The notes: generated by a model from the letters alone, not told the origin. A stretch of 64,000 nucleotides of DNA from Cellulomonas persica (GCF_007989825.1 NZ_BJUA01000004.1:186001-250000); one strand, 5' to 3'; shown: positions 8,204-18,663, counted from the stretch's first letter. Numbers and translations are program-made.

Positions 8204-9700
8204 TCAGGCGGCCGCGCTGCGGGAGCGGCGCTCGACCTTGAGCCCCTCCATGTCCTCGAGCTCGACGCCCTTGGTCTCGGGGACCTTCCACAGCGTGAAG
8301 AAGAACGACAGCACCGCGAAGATCGCGTACATCAGGTAGGGCACCGAGGCGCCGAACGCCCCCAGCAGCGGCGGGAACGAGATCGTGATGAGGAAGTTCG
8401 CGATCCACTGCGCAGCCGCCGCGAGCCCGAGCGCCGCGGCCCGGATGCGGTTGGGGAACATCTCGCCGAGGAGCACCCACACGAGCGGACCCCACGTCGC
8501 CCCGAAGAACACGACGAACGCGTTCGCGGCGATCAGCGCGACCGTGCCCCAGCTCCCCGGCAGCTGCGTCAGCACCTCGCCCGCGTTGTCCGGGTCGGGG
8601 ATCTCGTACGACTGCGTGAACGCGAGCGCCATGAGCCCCAGGCACAACGCCATGCCCGCCGAGCCGATGAGCAGCAGCGGGCGGCGGCCGACCTTGTCGA
8701 CGAGCGCGATCGCGATGAAGGTGACGACGACGTTGGTGACCGACGTGATCGTCGAGATCGTGAACGAGTCGCTCTCGTCGAACCCGACCGCCTGCCACAG
8801 CGTGTTCGAGTAGTAGAAGATCACGTTGATCCCGACGAACTGCTGGAACACCGACAGCAGGATGCCGACCCAGACGAGCGGCAGCAGGCCGAACCGCGGC
8901 CCGCGCAGGCTCGCCTTGGGGGCGGACTCGTCGGCCTTGATGGTCTGCTCGATCTCGCGGAGACGCGTGGCCGCCTCGTCGCGCGTGCCGAGCACGTCCG
9001 TCAGCACGGCCAGCGCCTCGTCCTGCTTCCCGCGCGCGACGAGGTAGCGCGGCGACTCGGGGATCATCAGCGCGAGCACGCCGTACACGGTCGCGGGGAT
9101 GACCGCGACGATGAACATCCAGCGCCACGCCTCGAGGCCGAACCACAGCTCGCCGGCGGCGTCGGCACCCTCACCGGGCGTCGCGAGCGCGAGGAGCTGG
9201 TCCGAGAGCAGCGCCGCGAAGATGCCGATGACGATCGCGAGCTGCTGCAGCGAGCCGAGGCGCCCGCGGATCGCCGCGGGCGCGATCTCGGCGATGTACG
9301 CCGGGGCGATCACGGATGCGATGCCGATGCCGATGCCCGCCATCGCGCGCCACAGGATCAGGTCCCACACGCCGAACGCGATGCCGGACAGGATCGACGA
9401 GACGAAGAACAGCACCGCACCCAGGAACATCACACGCGTGCGGCCCCACCGGTCGGCGAGCCGGCCGCCGAGCCACGCGCCGAGCGCGCAGCCGAGCAGG
9501 GCCACCGCGACCGCGAAGCCGGACAGCGCGTCGCCCAGGCCGAACTCGTCGGTGAACGCCTTCACCGCGCCGTTGATGACCGAGGAGTCGAAGCCGAACA
9601 GGAAGCCGCCGACCGCAGCTGCGACCGCGAGACCGACCGCCTTGCCGTGGTGCGGGCTGCGCGCGCCGCTGCCGACCGGCTCGTCCGATGCTGTGGCCAT
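8204..9700 (-). CDS. sugar porter-family MFS transporter
   Basis: A 498-residue, 12-TM sugar:H+ symporter of the XylE/GLUT-like sugar porter family. Signatures in order: GGFLFGFDSSVINGA in TM1, GGRLADRWGRTR between TM2 and TM3, PESPRYLVARG after TM6, QQFVGINVIFYYSN in TM7, DKVGRRPLLL between TM8 and TM9, and PETKGVELEDME after TM12. ATG at 9700 with a GAGAGGGG stretch upstream. Monocistronic; its terminator lies at 8172-8196. The sugar is not predictable; xylose, glucose or similar monosaccharides are usual for the family and would suit a plant-polymer degrader (inference). Confidence 0.92.
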   Translation of the reverse strand: MATASDEPVGSGARSPHHGKAVGLAVAAAVGGFLFGFDSSVINGAVKAFTDEFGLGDALSGFAVAVALLGCALGAWLGGRLADRWGRTRVMFLGAVLFFVSSILSGIAFGVWDLILWRAMAGIGIGIASVIAPAYIAEIAPAAIRGRLGSLQQLAIVIGIFAALLSDQLLALATPGEGADAAGELWFGLEAWRWMFIVAVIPATVYGVLALMIPESPRYLVARGKQDEALAVLTDVLGTRDEAATRLREIEQTIKADESAPKASLRGPRFGLLPLVWVGILLSVFQQFVGINVIFYYSNTLWQAVGFDESDSFTISTITSVTNVVVTFIAIALVDKVGRRPLLLIGSAGMALCLGLMALAFTQSYEIPDPDNAGEVLTQLPGSWGTVALIAANAFVVFFGATWGPLVWVLLGEMFPNRIRAAALGLAAAAQWIANFLITISFPPLLGAFGASVPYLMYAIFAVLSFFFTLWKVPETKGVELEDMEGLKVERRSRSAAA

Positions 9701-9885
9701 GGCGCCTGCCCCTCTCGTCCTGCAGGCGGTCGTCGGCCGCCGTGCCGTCGGCCCTGTGGTGAGCCCCGTGTCTCACACTGGACCGGGACGTGCGAGGCTG
9801 CACGTCGAGAGATGGCCGGGGCACCTGACGGCGGTACGGCGCACGCCGGCGGCACGAGCAGCAGTCCGACGAGCAGGAGGTGACC

Positions 9886-10521
9886 ATGGCCGACGAACCG
9901 CGCCGCCCGCGCCGGCCCGCGATGCTCGACCCCCACGAGGCCGACGAGCTGCCGGGTGCGATCGACCCCGCACTGCGCTCGGAGATCGCCCACACCACCG
10001 CCGCCGCGCTGGTCCACCAGGGACGCGCGACGGCCGACCCGGACGTCGTCGCCCGGCTCGTCGCGCTCGTCGAGACCGAGGGGCTCGACGTGGTCGCGGC
10101 GCTGTGGTCGGACAGCGCGCCGACGACGCTGCCGGGTGCCCTGTGGCGGCTGTACGTGCTCCGGGAGTGGGTGCGCCGGGACCCGGAGACCGTGGCCGAC
10201 CGGTACCGGCAGGGGACCGCCGCCGTGCCCGTGCACGACGTCGTCGCGGGGGTCGCCCAGGCGCCGGGGCCCGCCGACGTGCGGGCCGTCGCCGACGCCG
10301 TCCTCTCGGGCGTCTACACGGGCGACCTGGACGTCGCGCTCGAGCGCGCAGGCGCGTTCTGCCGGGTGCTCGCGGCCGGCGCCGCGTTCGACGCCGACCG
10401 GCTCGACGTCGTCGACCCGAGCGGCGCGACGCGCATGACGCTCGGCGCGTCTGCGCTGCTGCGCACGGCCGAGGAGCTCGAGCACGCCGCCCGGCTCTGG
10501 CGCGCGGGCGTGCTCGACTGA
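9886..10521 (+). CDS. hypothetical protein, actinobacterial
   Basis: A 211-residue soluble protein I do not recognise. It is mostly helical by composition, starts with a basic RRPRRP patch, and has no signal peptide, membrane segment or catalytic motif. The ATG at 9886 sits five bases after AGGAGG (9875-9880); the in-frame GTG at 9880 overlaps that ribosome site and is rejected. It is divergent from the sugar porter and ends 7 bp from the convergent phosphate transporter stop, with no terminator visible between them. Coding looks genuine because of the strong ribosome site and the lack of competing frames. Confidence 0.75.
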   Translation: MADEPRRPRRPAMLDPHEADELPGAIDPALRSEIAHTTAAALVHQGRATADPDVVARLVALVETEGLDVVAALWSDSAPTTLPGALWRLYVLREWVRRDPETVADRYRQGTAAVPVHDVVAGVAQAPGPADVRAVADAVLSGVYTGDLDVALERAGAFCRVLAAGAAFDADRLDVVDPSGATRMTLGASALLRTAEELEHAARLWRAGVLD

Positions 10522-10528
10522 CCTTCGG

Positions 10529-11533
10529 TCAGCCGATGACGGGGCGGAGCAGGAGCGTGAACAGCGCCGCGACGAATGCCGCCGCGGGGATCGTCAGGAC
10601 CCACGCGGTCGCGATGTTCTTCGCGACGCCCCAGCGCACCGCCGACGCGCGCTTGGTCGCGCCGACGCCCATGATCGCGGAGGTCACGGTGTGCGTGGTC
10701 GAGACCGGGGCGTGCAGGCCCATCGCCATGCCGTAGAGCACCGTCGCGGAGACCGACTCGGCGACGAAGCCGCGCGCCGGGTCGACCTCGATGATCTTGC
10801 GGCCGAGCGTGCGCATGATGCGCCACCCGCCCGCGTACGTGCCGGCGGAGATCGCGGCGGCCGCGGCGACCTTGACCCACAGCGGGATTCCCGCGTCCTT
10901 GTCGGCCCAGCCGACCGTGAGCAGCGCGAGGTAGATGACGCCCATCGTCTTCTGCGCGTCCTGCAGGCCGTGGCCGAGCGCCATCGCGGCCGCGGACACG
11001 GTCTGCGCGAGCCGGAACCGGCGCATGGTGCGCGTCGGCGGGCGGTTCCGCAGGAGCCACAGCACGCCGACCATGAGGAAGAACGCGAGCGTGAAGCCGA
11101 GCACCGGCGACAGGACCATCGGCACGACGACCTTGGCGTACACCGACGACCAGTAGACACCCAGGCTCGCGGCGAGCCCGGCACCCACCAGACCGCCGAT
11201 GAGGGCGTGCGTCGAGGACGAGGGCAGGCCGAACCACCACGTGATGAGATTCCACACGATGGCGCCGACCAAGGCGCACACGATCACCAGCAGCGCGCTG
11301 TGGTTGCTCGCGTCGGTCAGGTCGACGATCGACGTCGCGATCGTCTCGGCGACGGTGGTGCCCAGCATCGCGCCGACGAAGTTCATGACCGCGGCCATGA
11401 TGAGCGCGATGCGGGGGGTCAGGGCCCGGGTGGACACCGACGTCGCGATGGCGTTCGCGGCGTCGTGGAACCCGTTGGTGTAGTCGAAGCCGAGCGCGAG
11501 CGCGACGACGAGGATGACGAGCGCGACCTCCAC
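10529..11533 (-). CDS. pit: low-affinity inorganic phosphate transporter, PiT family
   Basis: A 334-residue membrane protein that moves phosphate with a cation. It has the two family signatures, GFDYTNGFHDAANAIAT near the N-terminus and GLQDAQKTMGVI in the second half, which form the inverted-repeat core, and about 10 hydrophobic segments. GTG start at 11533 in a context with GGAGTCC upstream. It follows the PhoU-like gene by 5 bp, a standard pair in which the DUF47 protein modulates the transporter. It lies 1 kb from the ppk operon, consistent with a phosphate-storage neighbourhood. Confidence 0.93.
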   Translation of the reverse strand: MEVALVILVVALALGFDYTNGFHDAANAIATSVSTRALTPRIALIMAAVMNFVGAMLGTTVAETIATSIVDLTDASNHSALLVIVCALVGAIVWNLITWWFGLPSSSTHALIGGLVGAGLAASLGVYWSSVYAKVVVPMVLSPVLGFTLAFFLMVGVLWLLRNRPPTRTMRRFRLAQTVSAAAMALGHGLQDAQKTMGVIYLALLTVGWADKDAGIPLWVKVAAAAAISAGTYAGGWRIMRTLGRKIIEVDPARGFVAESVSATVLYGMAMGLHAPVSTTHTVTSAIMGVGATKRASAVRWGVAKNIATAWVLTIPAAAFVAALFTLLLRPVIG

Positions 11534-11538
11534 GGAGC

Positions 11539-12159
11539 TCAGGACTCCTTGACGGCGATCGTCTCGACCGCGTTGGCCACCTTCTCGAACGCGTCGGCAG
11601 CCTCCTCGAGGGCCTCGACGATCTCCTTGAACTTGAGCAGGAGGATCGGGTCGCTGATCTCGTCGAACATCTGCGCGAGGAGCTTGCGGAACGTCTTGTC
11701 CGCCTGGTTCTCGAGGCGGTTGACCTCGACCCAGTACTCCGACAGCGAGTCCATCGAGCGCAGGCGCGGCATGGCCTCGGCCGTGAGCTCGGCGCAGCGC
11801 TGCAGCACCTGGACCTGGTCCGCGACACGCGCGGGCAGCTCGCCGACCTTGTACAGGACCATGAGGTCCGCGGCCTCGTCCATGAAGTCCATGCAGTCGT
11901 CGAGCGCCGAGGCGAGCATGTAGATGTCGTCGCGGTCGAACGGCGTCACGAACGTCTGGTTGAGCCGACGCATGATCTGGTGCGTCGCCTCGTCGGCCAG
12001 GTGCTCGGCCTCGGAGATCCGCTTGTTGATCTCCTTGCGGGCGGCGGGCGTGGCGCCCAGCATCTCGCTCAGCAGGTTCGCTCCCGTGACCAGGTGCTGC
12101 GCCGAGGCGGCGAAGAGGTCGAAGAACGTGGTGTCGCGCGGTGTCAGGCGCAGGCGCAC
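11539..12159 (-). CDS. DUF47 PhoU-like accessory protein of Pit
   Basis: A 206-residue all-helical cytoplasmic protein of the DUF47/PhoU-like family. Recognisable stretches are TTFFDLFAASAQHLVTGANLL at the N-terminus, AEHLADEATHQIMRRLNQTFVTPFDRDDIYMLASALDDCMDFMDEAADL in the middle (metal-binding E/DxxxD type motifs), and ANAVETIAVKES at the end. Family role: regulates the adjacent Pit transporter. GTG start at 12159 with GGAG six bases upstream. A TAGCCT hexamer at 12200-12195 could be its -10 element. First gene of the two-gene pit operon. Confidence 0.9.
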   Translation of the reverse strand: MRLRLTPRDTTFFDLFAASAQHLVTGANLLSEMLGATPAARKEINKRISEAEHLADEATHQIMRRLNQTFVTPFDRDDIYMLASALDDCMDFMDEAADLMVLYKVGELPARVADQVQVLQRCAELTAEAMPRLRSMDSLSEYWVEVNRLENQADKTFRKLLAQMFDEISDPILLLKFKEIVEALEEAADAFEKVANAVETIAVKES

Positions 12160-12489
12160 TTCAGGCTCCGGAGGAGGGGAGGTAGGTCGGGCTCAGGCTA
12201 GTTGCCGGACGACGAATCAGGAAACGTGCGGTGCCGTCGGCATGGACTCATGGTGACAGGCTCACCTCGTGTCCGTGGGACTCTCCTGACTCGCCTAGGG
12301 GAGGACATGGGCGCGACGCCGGACCGGGAGCGCCTCTCGGCGCGCGGCCGCTCGAAGCGGCTGAAGATGGAGCCCGGGGCTACCGCGGCCCGACGTCGCC
12401 CGACCATCGTAAGGCCCGCTCACCCGCGGACCTGCCGGGTCCGACGTCCCGGCGTGCGGGAGGTCACACTCGCGGACCCGCACTCGCGC
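12160..12489. other. intergenic region between phoU-like and mutT1 genes
   Basis: About 330 bp without a supported gene. It contains a candidate -10 (TAGCCT, 12200-12195, minus) with a loose TTCCTG 17 bp before it for the phoU-pit operon. A GGTGACAGGCTCACC inverted repeat lies near 12247. One short basic open frame (12307-12501) is not credited. Confidence 0.4.
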
Positions 12490-13464
12490 TCACATGGGTG
12501 AGCGGTGCGTCTCCACGGCGACCACCCGCGGTCCCGATGCGTGCTGGGCGACGTGCGCGACGAGCACCTGGCCGGGGTGCAGGTACGGGTCGGCGGCGGG
12601 CAGCGCCGCGCGGACCGAGCGCCGTGCGTGCGCGGCCAGCGCCGCCAGCACGGTCGGCAGCACCGGCCGGTGCGTGCACAGCAGCGAGTCGCCCGGCCAC
12701 TGCAGGAGGTCCTCGACGACCGCGGTCACGTCCTGCGGCGCGTGCGCGTGCCCCGCCTCGGACAGCGCCGCGACGTGCTCGATCGGGACCTGGGCGGCCG
12801 ACGCGTACGGCTGCGCGGTCTCCAGGCACCGCCGCCACGGGCTCGTCACGACGCGTCCGGCGCCGAACGCCGAGACGACGGGCACGAGCGTCGCGGACTG
12901 GCGGCGGCCGACGGGCGTCAGGGGGCGGGTCTCCTCGCCGTCGGTCCACGTGGAGCGTCGCTTGGCGGTGCCGTGGCGGGCGACGACGAGCGCACGTGTG
13001 TCGAGCCGGCCCTTGGCGTGCGCGGAGACGAGCGCGACGAGCGGGGCGCGGTCGGCGGGCCGCGTCAGGCGGGCCGCGGCGGCCTCGACGTCGTACCAGC
13101 GCACCTGGTCGATCTCGTCGCGCGACGCCCGCGGGACGGGCGGACGCGCGCGCAGGGCCGCTGCGTCGTCGCGCCCGGCCACCTGCGCCGCCCAGTAGTG
13201 CACGCGCTTGAGCCGGCCCTCGGACAGCGGGTACTCCAGCGGCGGCAGCGGGACGCCGAGCACCACGTCGTGCCCGGTCTCCTCGGCGACCTCACGCCAC
13301 GCGGCCGCGACCACGGTCTCGCCCGGGTCGAGCTTGCCCTTGGGCCACGACCAGTCGCGGTAGCGCGGCCGGTGCACGAGGGCGACCTGCAGGCGCCCCG
13401 TGCGGACACGCCAGACGAGAGCGCCGGCCGCCTCGACGACGGTCGTCCGGGAGGTCGAGCTCAC
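12490..13464 (-). CDS. mutT1: MutT1-like Nudix hydrolase fused to a histidine phosphatase
   Basis: A 324-residue two-domain protein. Residues 1-150 are a Nudix hydrolase with the full box [22 protein letters not shown] (residues 43-64). Residues 155-324 are a SixA-like phosphohistidine phosphatase starting at ARHGTAKRR (RHG 163-165), with a later THRP. This layout is that of mycobacterial MutT1, which cleans 8-oxo-dGTP and diadenosine polyphosphates. The GTG at 13464 overlaps the ppk stop in GTGA, so the genes are translationally coupled. The ppk-mutT1 order matches Mycobacterium (Rv2984-Rv2985). Confidence 0.9.
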   Translation of the reverse strand: MSSTSRTTVVEAAGALVWRVRTGRLQVALVHRPRYRDWSWPKGKLDPGETVVAAAWREVAEETGHDVVLGVPLPPLEYPLSEGRLKRVHYWAAQVAGRDDAAALRARPPVPRASRDEIDQVRWYDVEAAAARLTRPADRAPLVALVSAHAKGRLDTRALVVARHGTAKRRSTWTDGEETRPLTPVGRRQSATLVPVVSAFGAGRVVTSPWRRCLETAQPYASAAQVPIEHVAALSEAGHAHAPQDVTAVVEDLLQWPGDSLLCTHRPVLPTVLAALAAHARRSVRAALPAADPYLHPGQVLVAHVAQHASGPRVVAVETHRSPM

Positions 13465-15701
13465 AGGCCCGTGCCAGGGCGCCGCCGCTGGCGCGTGATG
13501 AGCGCGGACTGCTGGTCGAGCAGCGGCGTGCCGTCCTCGGCGCGCGAGTGCCGCCGCCACGAGCCGTCGGGCTCGAGGTGCCACGACGACGTCGTCGGCG
13601 CGACCGACTCGTCGACGAGGTCGACGATCTCCGCGACCTGGTCGGGGTCGGACACGCGCACGAGGGCCTCGACGCGCCGGTCGAGGTTGCGGTGCATGAG
13701 GTCCGCCGAGCCGATGAAGACCTCGGGGCCGGTGAACACCTCGTCGTCCGACGCCTGCGCGTGCGCGAACGCGAACACGCGCGAGTGCTCGAGGAAGCGC
13801 CCGAGGATCGAGCGGACACGGATCGTCTCGCTCAGACCCGGTACGCCCGGACGCAGCGCGCAGATGCCGCGCACGACGAGGTCGATCGGCACCCCCGCCT
13901 GGCTCGCGCGGTACAGCGCGTCGATGGTGGCCTCGTCGACCATCGAGTTGACCTTGATCTTGATCCATGCGGGCTGCCCGGCACGCGCCGCCGCGGCCTC
14001 ACGGTCGATCCGCTCGATCAGCCCTGTGCGCACCGAGCGCGGCGCGACGAGCAGGCGGTGGAAGCGGCTCTTGGGGGCGTAGCCGGAGAGCTGGTTGAAC
14101 AGGCGCGTGAGGTCCTGCCCGACGTCCGGGTCGCTCGTGAGCAGCCCGAGGTCGGTGTACAGGCGCGCGGTCTTCGGGTGGTAGTTGCCCGTGCCCACGT
14201 GGCTGTAGCGGCGCAGGCCGTCGGCCTCCTGGCGGACGACGAGGCTGAGCTTGCAGTGCGTCTTGAGCCCGACGATCCCGTACACGACGTGCACGCCCGC
14301 CTGCTCGAGCTTGCGCGCCCAGGAGATGTTGTTCTGCTCGTCGAACCGGGCCTTGATCTCCACGAGCGCGAGGACCTGCTTGCCGGCCTCGGCCGCGTCG
14401 ATCAGCGCGTCGACGATCGGCGAGTCGCCCGACGTGCGGTACAGCGTCTGCTTGATCGCGAGGACGTACGGGTCGGCCGCAGCCTGCTCGAGGAAGGTCT
14501 GCACGCTCGTCGAGAACGAGTCGTACGGGTGGTGCAGCAGGATGTCGCGCTCGCGGATCTTGGCGAACATCTCCGTGGGTGTGGCCGACTCGACCTCCGC
14601 GAGCTGGCGGTGCGTCGTCGGGACGAAGCGCGGGAACTGCAGCTCGCTGCGGTCCAGGTCCGCGATGACGTTCAGGCCCGTGTGGTCGAGCGGCGCGGGC
14701 AGCACGTAGACCTCGTCCTCGGCCATGCCCAGCTCACGGACCAGCAGCGTGCGGATGCGCGGGCTGATGCCCTCGGCGATCTCCAGGCGCACGGGCGGCC
14801 CGAAGCGCCGGCGCAGCAGCTCCTTCTCCATCGCCTTGAGGAGGTTCTCGGCGTCGTCCTCCTCGACCTCGACGTCCTCGTTGCGCGTCACGCGGAACGT
14901 GTGGTGCTCGCGCACCTCCATGCCCGGGAACAGGTGGTCGAGGTGCTCGGAGATGACGTCCTCGACGGGCACGAAGCTCGTCGGGCCCTTCTCCACCGAG
15001 GCGGTCTGCTCGTCGGGCGCGCTCGGCCGTCCCGACGCGTCGACCGCGATGAACCGCGGCAGCAGCGGCGGGACCTTGACGCGCGCGAAGTGCTCCTTGC
15101 CCGTCACGGGGTTCACGACGACGACCGCGAGGTTGAGCGAGAGCCCCGAGATGTACGGGAACGGGTGCGCCGGGTCCACCGCGAGCGGCGTCAGCACCGG
15201 GAAGATCTGCCGCTTGAAGAACTTGCGCAGGCGGTCCTGCTCCGACTCGCCGAGGTCCTGCCAGCGCACGAGCGTGATGCCCTCGCTCGCGAGCGCGGGC
15301 TGCACGTGGTCGACGAACACGCGCGCGTGGCGGTCCATCAGCTCGTGCGCCTTCTCGCTGATGGCCTCGAGCACCTGGCGCGGGCTCAGCCCCGACGCCG
15401 CGGTCACCGCGATGCCCGTCGCGATCCGGCGCTTGAGGCCCGCGACGCGGACCATGAAGAACTCGTCGAGGTTCGACGCGAAGATCGCCAGGTACCGCAC
15501 GCGCTCGAGCAGCGGCAGGTCGACGTCCTCCGCGAGCTCGAGGACCCGCTGGTTGAACGCGAGCCACGACAGCTCGCGGTCCAGGAACCGGTCGTCGGGC
15601 AGCGGTGCGAGCGCGAGGGCCGGCACGGCGGCCTCGGCGCGCGCGAGGTGCTCGGCGATGCGGTCCTCGAGCTCGGAGTCGAGGGCGGTCGCGTCCGTCA
15701 T
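13461..15701 (-). CDS. ppk: polyphosphate kinase 1
   Basis: Makes long-chain polyphosphate from ATP, reversibly, via a phosphohistidine. 746 residues, typical of actinobacteria. The N-terminal domain shows [20 protein letters not shown] and [19 protein letters not shown]. The catalytic core holds [46 protein letters not shown] and [20 protein letters not shown], including the expected active-site His residues. The ATG at 15701 overlaps the upstream mshD stop in ATGA. Middle gene of mshD-ppk-mutT1. No reason to doubt activity. Confidence 0.97.
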   Translation of the reverse strand: MTDATALDSELEDRIAEHLARAEAAVPALALAPLPDDRFLDRELSWLAFNQRVLELAEDVDLPLLERVRYLAIFASNLDEFFMVRVAGLKRRIATGIAVTAASGLSPRQVLEAISEKAHELMDRHARVFVDHVQPALASEGITLVRWQDLGESEQDRLRKFFKRQIFPVLTPLAVDPAHPFPYISGLSLNLAVVVVNPVTGKEHFARVKVPPLLPRFIAVDASGRPSAPDEQTASVEKGPTSFVPVEDVISEHLDHLFPGMEVREHHTFRVTRNEDVEVEEDDAENLLKAMEKELLRRRFGPPVRLEIAEGISPRIRTLLVRELGMAEDEVYVLPAPLDHTGLNVIADLDRSELQFPRFVPTTHRQLAEVESATPTEMFAKIRERDILLHHPYDSFSTSVQTFLEQAAADPYVLAIKQTLYRTSGDSPIVDALIDAAEAGKQVLALVEIKARFDEQNNISWARKLEQAGVHVVYGIVGLKTHCKLSLVVRQEADGLRRYSHVGTGNYHPKTARLYTDLGLLTSDPDVGQDLTRLFNQLSGYAPKSRFHRLLVAPRSVRTGLIERIDREAAAARAGQPAWIKIKVNSMVDEATIDALYRASQAGVPIDLVVRGICALRPGVPGLSETIRVRSILGRFLEHSRVFAFAHAQASDDEVFTGPEVFIGSADLMHRNLDRRVEALVRVSDPDQVAEIVDLVDESVAPTTSSWHLEPDGSWRRHSRAEDGTPLLDQQSALITRQRRRPGTGL

Positions 15702-16714
15702 GGGGCCATCGTGGCACCACTGGGTGAACGTGGCGTGTCGTCCCCGAACATCACGTCGACCCCGCTGCGCTCGAACCCCGCGCGGCGGTACGTGCGGATC
15801 GCGACCTCGTTCGACGCCTCGGTGTAGAGGATGACCGAGCGGAGCCCCGCGACCGTGAGGGACGTGAGCCCGAGGTCGGTCAGCGCCCCGCCCAGACCGA
15901 GGCCCTGCGCGTCGGGGTCGACCCCGACGACGTAGATCTCGCCGACCCGTTCGTCGCCGTGCTCGCCCTCGGGGTGCACCTTGGTCCACACCGATCCGAG
16001 GAGCATGCCGTCGCGCTCGGCGAGCAGGAACCCGGCGGGGTCGAACCACGGCTCGGCCTCGCGGGCGCGCAGGTCCGCGCTCGTCATGCGGCCCTGCTCC
16101 GGGTGGTGCGCGAACGCGCGCGAGTTGACCCGGCGCCACGCCTCCTCGTCCTGCCCGGGCACGAACTCGCGCACGGTCACCCGCGGCGGCAGCGCGCGGT
16201 CCGGCACCTGGGGGCGCTGCGCGAGGTCGAGGCGCATCTGCCACAGCTCGCGCACCACCGCCATGCCCGCGGACTGCGCGAGCGCGCGCGCCTCCGGCAG
16301 GTCGCCGTGCGCCCAGACGCGCAGCTCGCGCCCCTTCACCTTGCCTGCGGTCACGCGCGCGGCGTCCAGCAGCGCCGTCCCGACGCCCGTGCGGCGGTGC
16401 GCGGGGTGCACGACGAGCTCGGCGCGCGCGGTCGACCCGCTGCCGACCTCGACCTGCGCGTACCCGACGAGCTCGTGCTCCACCGGCTCGGGCCCGGCGG
16501 GCTCGTCCTCGCCGACCTCGGGTGCCGTCGCGAGCAGGTGCACGACGTGGGCCTCCGGGTCCTCGAGCCACAGCAGCGGCTGCTCGGAGAGCGGGGGGAC
16601 GCCGTCGTGCGCGGCGGCGTCGGCGGCCAGTCGGCGCACGGCGGCGGCGGTCCCGGGCTCGAGGGGTGCGGGGTGCGCAGCGACCGCGACACGCGCCTTC
16701 GTCGGCTCGACCAT
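15698..16714 (-). CDS. mshD: mycothiol synthase (acetyltransferase) MshD
   Basis: Acetylates Cys-GlcN-inositol from acetyl-CoA, the last step of mycothiol synthesis. 338 residues in two GNAT domains. The first has [18 protein letters not shown] (acetyl-CoA loop) and the second [26 protein letters not shown]. The diagnostic [15 protein letters not shown] and [11 protein letters not shown] are present. The ATG at 16714 has no good ribosome site; a short leader or leaderless start is possible. First gene of the coupled mshD-ppk-mutT1 operon. Its presence marks an actinobacterium. Confidence 0.93.
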   Translation of the reverse strand: MVEPTKARVAVAAHPAPLEPGTAAAVRRLAADAAAHDGVPPLSEQPLLWLEDPEAHVVHLLATAPEVGEDEPAGPEPVEHELVGYAQVEVGSGSTARAELVVHPAHRRTGVGTALLDAARVTAGKVKGRELRVWAHGDLPEARALAQSAGMAVVRELWQMRLDLAQRPQVPDRALPPRVTVREFVPGQDEEAWRRVNSRAFAHHPEQGRMTSADLRAREAEPWFDPAGFLLAERDGMLLGSVWTKVHPEGEHGDERVGEIYVVGVDPDAQGLGLGGALTDLGLTSLTVAGLRSVILYTEASNEVAIRTYRRAGFERSGVDVMFGDDTPRSPSGATMAP

Positions 16715-16872
16715 CCACCCATCCCATCACGCGAGACGGCCCGAAGGCAGGGGGTCACCCGGGAGAGCGACAGGTCGGACCGGGTGATCTGCGGTGAGCA
16801 GCGACGCATCGCCCGTCCGCCCGCGTGGTCGGCCTGTGGCACGCCGTCGGTGTGACGTACGTTGGACCGACC

Positions 16873-18624
16873 ATGAACCTCGACCCCGACCTCGTGCGCG
16901 CGGGCCGGGATGACCGCGACACGCTGCCCCCGGCAACCCCGCTCGCGGACGCCGCGGCCGCGACGAACCGCGCGACCTCGACGAGCGACTCCGCGCCGCA
17001 CCGTCTGTCGCGGGACACCGCCGTCGCGACGAACCCTGCCGGGACGCGCCGGGTGACCCGACGGGCCCTGCGCGAGGCCGCCGCAGCGGCCGCTGCGGCA
17101 GCGACCGAGGTCGCCGTCGCACCGCGGGCCGCCGAGGAGCCCTCGCCCGAGACCGCGGGCACCGACGTGCCCGGGGCCGCCGCACCGGTCCCGACCGCGC
17201 CGGCCGTGACCGCGCCAGTCGCGACCGCGTCAGTCGTCGCTGCACCCGTCGGTGCCGCGCGGCCCGAGGCGCCGGCCGAGCCCGCACCTGCCCGCGGGCG
17301 TCGCGCCCGGCGAGCGCGTGCCACGGCGGAGCCCGCGCCGACCGGCGCGACGAACCCCGAGGTGGTCGACGTCGACGTCGTCGTGATCGGCGCCGGGCAG
17401 GCCGGATTGTCGACCGCGTTCCACCTGCACCGCGCGGGTCTCGTGCCCGTCGGCGATCGCGGCTGGCAGGACGCGGCCGCGACGTTCGTCGTGCTCGACG
17501 ACGCGCCCGAGCCGGGCGGGGCGTGGCAGCACCGTCCGCCCGCGATGCGCGTCGCCGACGCGCACGGCGTGCACGACCTGCCAGGCATGCCGCTGCTCGT
17601 GCCTGACGAGACCGAGAGCGCCTCGAAGGCCGTGCCGTACTACTTCGCGCAGTACGAGGAGGCGTTCGGGCTGCACGTGCAGCGTCCCGTGACGGTCACG
17701 CGCGTCGAGGAGGACCCCGACGACGACGGCCGCGCGCGGGGCGGCCGGCGCCTGCGGGTCACGTCGCGGCTGGTCGACGACAGCGGCGTGCCGAGCGGCG
17801 AGACGGTCGTGTGGCGCGCGCGGGGGCTCGTCAACGCGACGGGAACGTGGCGCAAGCCGTTCTGGCCGACCTACCCGGGCCGCGCGGCGTTCCGCGGCCG
17901 GCAGGTGCACTCGCGCGACGTCAGCGACCCCGCCGAGCTCGCGGACGGGCACGTCGTCGTCGTGGGTGGCGGGACGTCGGCCGTGCAGCTGCTGCTCGCG
18001 CTCGCGGACGTCACGACGACGACGTGGGTGACGCGCCGCCCGCCCGCGTGGCGCGACGGCCAGCTCACCCCCGAGCTCGGGCGGGCCGCGGTCGCGCTGG
18101 TCGCCGAGCGGACCCGCGCGGGCCTGCCGCCGGGGTCGATCGTGTCCGTCACCGGCCTGCCGCTCACCGACGCCTACCGCGCGGGCATCGCGTCCGGCGT
18201 GCTGCGCGCGCGCCCGCCGTTCAGCCGGATCGTCGCCGACGGCGTCGTCTGGGACGACCCGGTGCCGCCGCCGGTCGCCGCGCCGCCGGTCGACGCAGAG
18301 CCGGTCGACGCGGAGCCGACCGACGCAGAGCCGGTCGACGCCCGCGACGGCGTGTCGCCGGTGCTCGGTGCGTGGGTCGCCGGCGACGCGCACGTCGAGG
18401 CGCACACGATCGTGTGGGCGACGGGCTACCGGCCCGCGCTCGACCACCTGGCGCCGCTGCGGCTGCGCAGCGCGCGCGGCGGGGTCGTCATGGACGGCAC
18501 GCGGGTCGCGGCCGACCCTCGCCTCCATCTCGTCGGGTACGGACCGTCGGCGTCCACGATCGGCGCCAACCGGGCGGGCCGGGACGCCGTGCGCGAGCTG
18601 CTCGAGCACCTCGAGCTGCGCTGA
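16873..18624 (+). CDS. flavin-dependent monooxygenase-like oxidoreductase with long disordered N-terminus
   Basis: 583 residues. From about residue 158 it is a two-dinucleotide-binding flavoprotein: VDVVVIGAGQAGLSTAFHL (FAD GxGxxG), later GHVVVVGGGTSAVQLLLAL (NADPH site) and the TIVWATGYRPALDHLAPL motif typical of flavin monooxygenases. The first roughly 155 residues are Ala/Pro/Thr-rich low complexity with RRVTRRALREAAAAAAAAA. A PVDAE-type insert (18286-18345) interrupts the C-terminal half. The start at ATG 16873 is preferred: TACGTT lies 9 nt upstream and longer starts have no support. Substrate unknown. Single gene, divergent from mshD. Confidence 0.78.
   Translation: MNLDPDLVRAGRDDRDTLPPATPLADAAAATNRATSTSDSAPHRLSRDTAVATNPAGTRRVTRRALREAAAAAAAAATEVAVAPRAAEEPSPETAGTDVPGAAAPVPTAPAVTAPVATASVVAAPVGAARPEAPAEPAPARGRRARRARATAEPAPTGATNPEVVDVDVVVIGAGQAGLSTAFHLHRAGLVPVGDRGWQDAAATFVVLDDAPEPGGAWQHRPPAMRVADAHGVHDLPGMPLLVPDETESASKAVPYYFAQYEEAFGLHVQRPVTVTRVEEDPDDDGRARGGRRLRVTSRLVDDSGVPSGETVVWRARGLVNATGTWRKPFWPTYPGRAAFRGRQVHSRDVSDPAELADGHVVVVGGGTSAVQLLLALADVTTTTWVTRRPPAWRDGQLTPELGRAAVALVAERTRAGLPPGSIVSVTGLPLTDAYRAGIASGVLRARPPFSRIVADGVVWDDPVPPPVAAPPVDAEPVDAEPTDAEPVDARDGVSPVLGAWVAGDAHVEAHTIVWATGYRPALDHLAPLRLRSARGGVVMDGTRVAADPRLHLVGYGPSASTIGANRAGRDAVRELLEHLELR
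18286..18345 (+). repeat. four tandem 15-bp units coding PVDAE
   Basis: Units of the CCGGTCGACGCAGAG type repeat four times with a few changes, in frame within the monooxygenase-like gene (PVDAE, PVDAE, PTDAE, PVDAR). This looks like slippage expansion of a surface loop. Confidence 0.85.
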
Positions 18625-18663
18625 CGCACGACGCCCCGGCGGGCTCGCCCCTGCCGCGACGGC

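Noticed and set aside
12247..12270. Possible PHO box (GGTGACAGGCTCACC) near the pit operon
   Set aside because: It is an inverted, not direct, repeat and lacks two GTTCACC units; too weak to call.
12307..12501. Short basic open frame of about 64 codons between phoU-like and mutT1 genes
   Set aside because: GAGG is only two bases from the ATG, the composition is that of a shadow frame, and it overlaps the mutT1 3' end.
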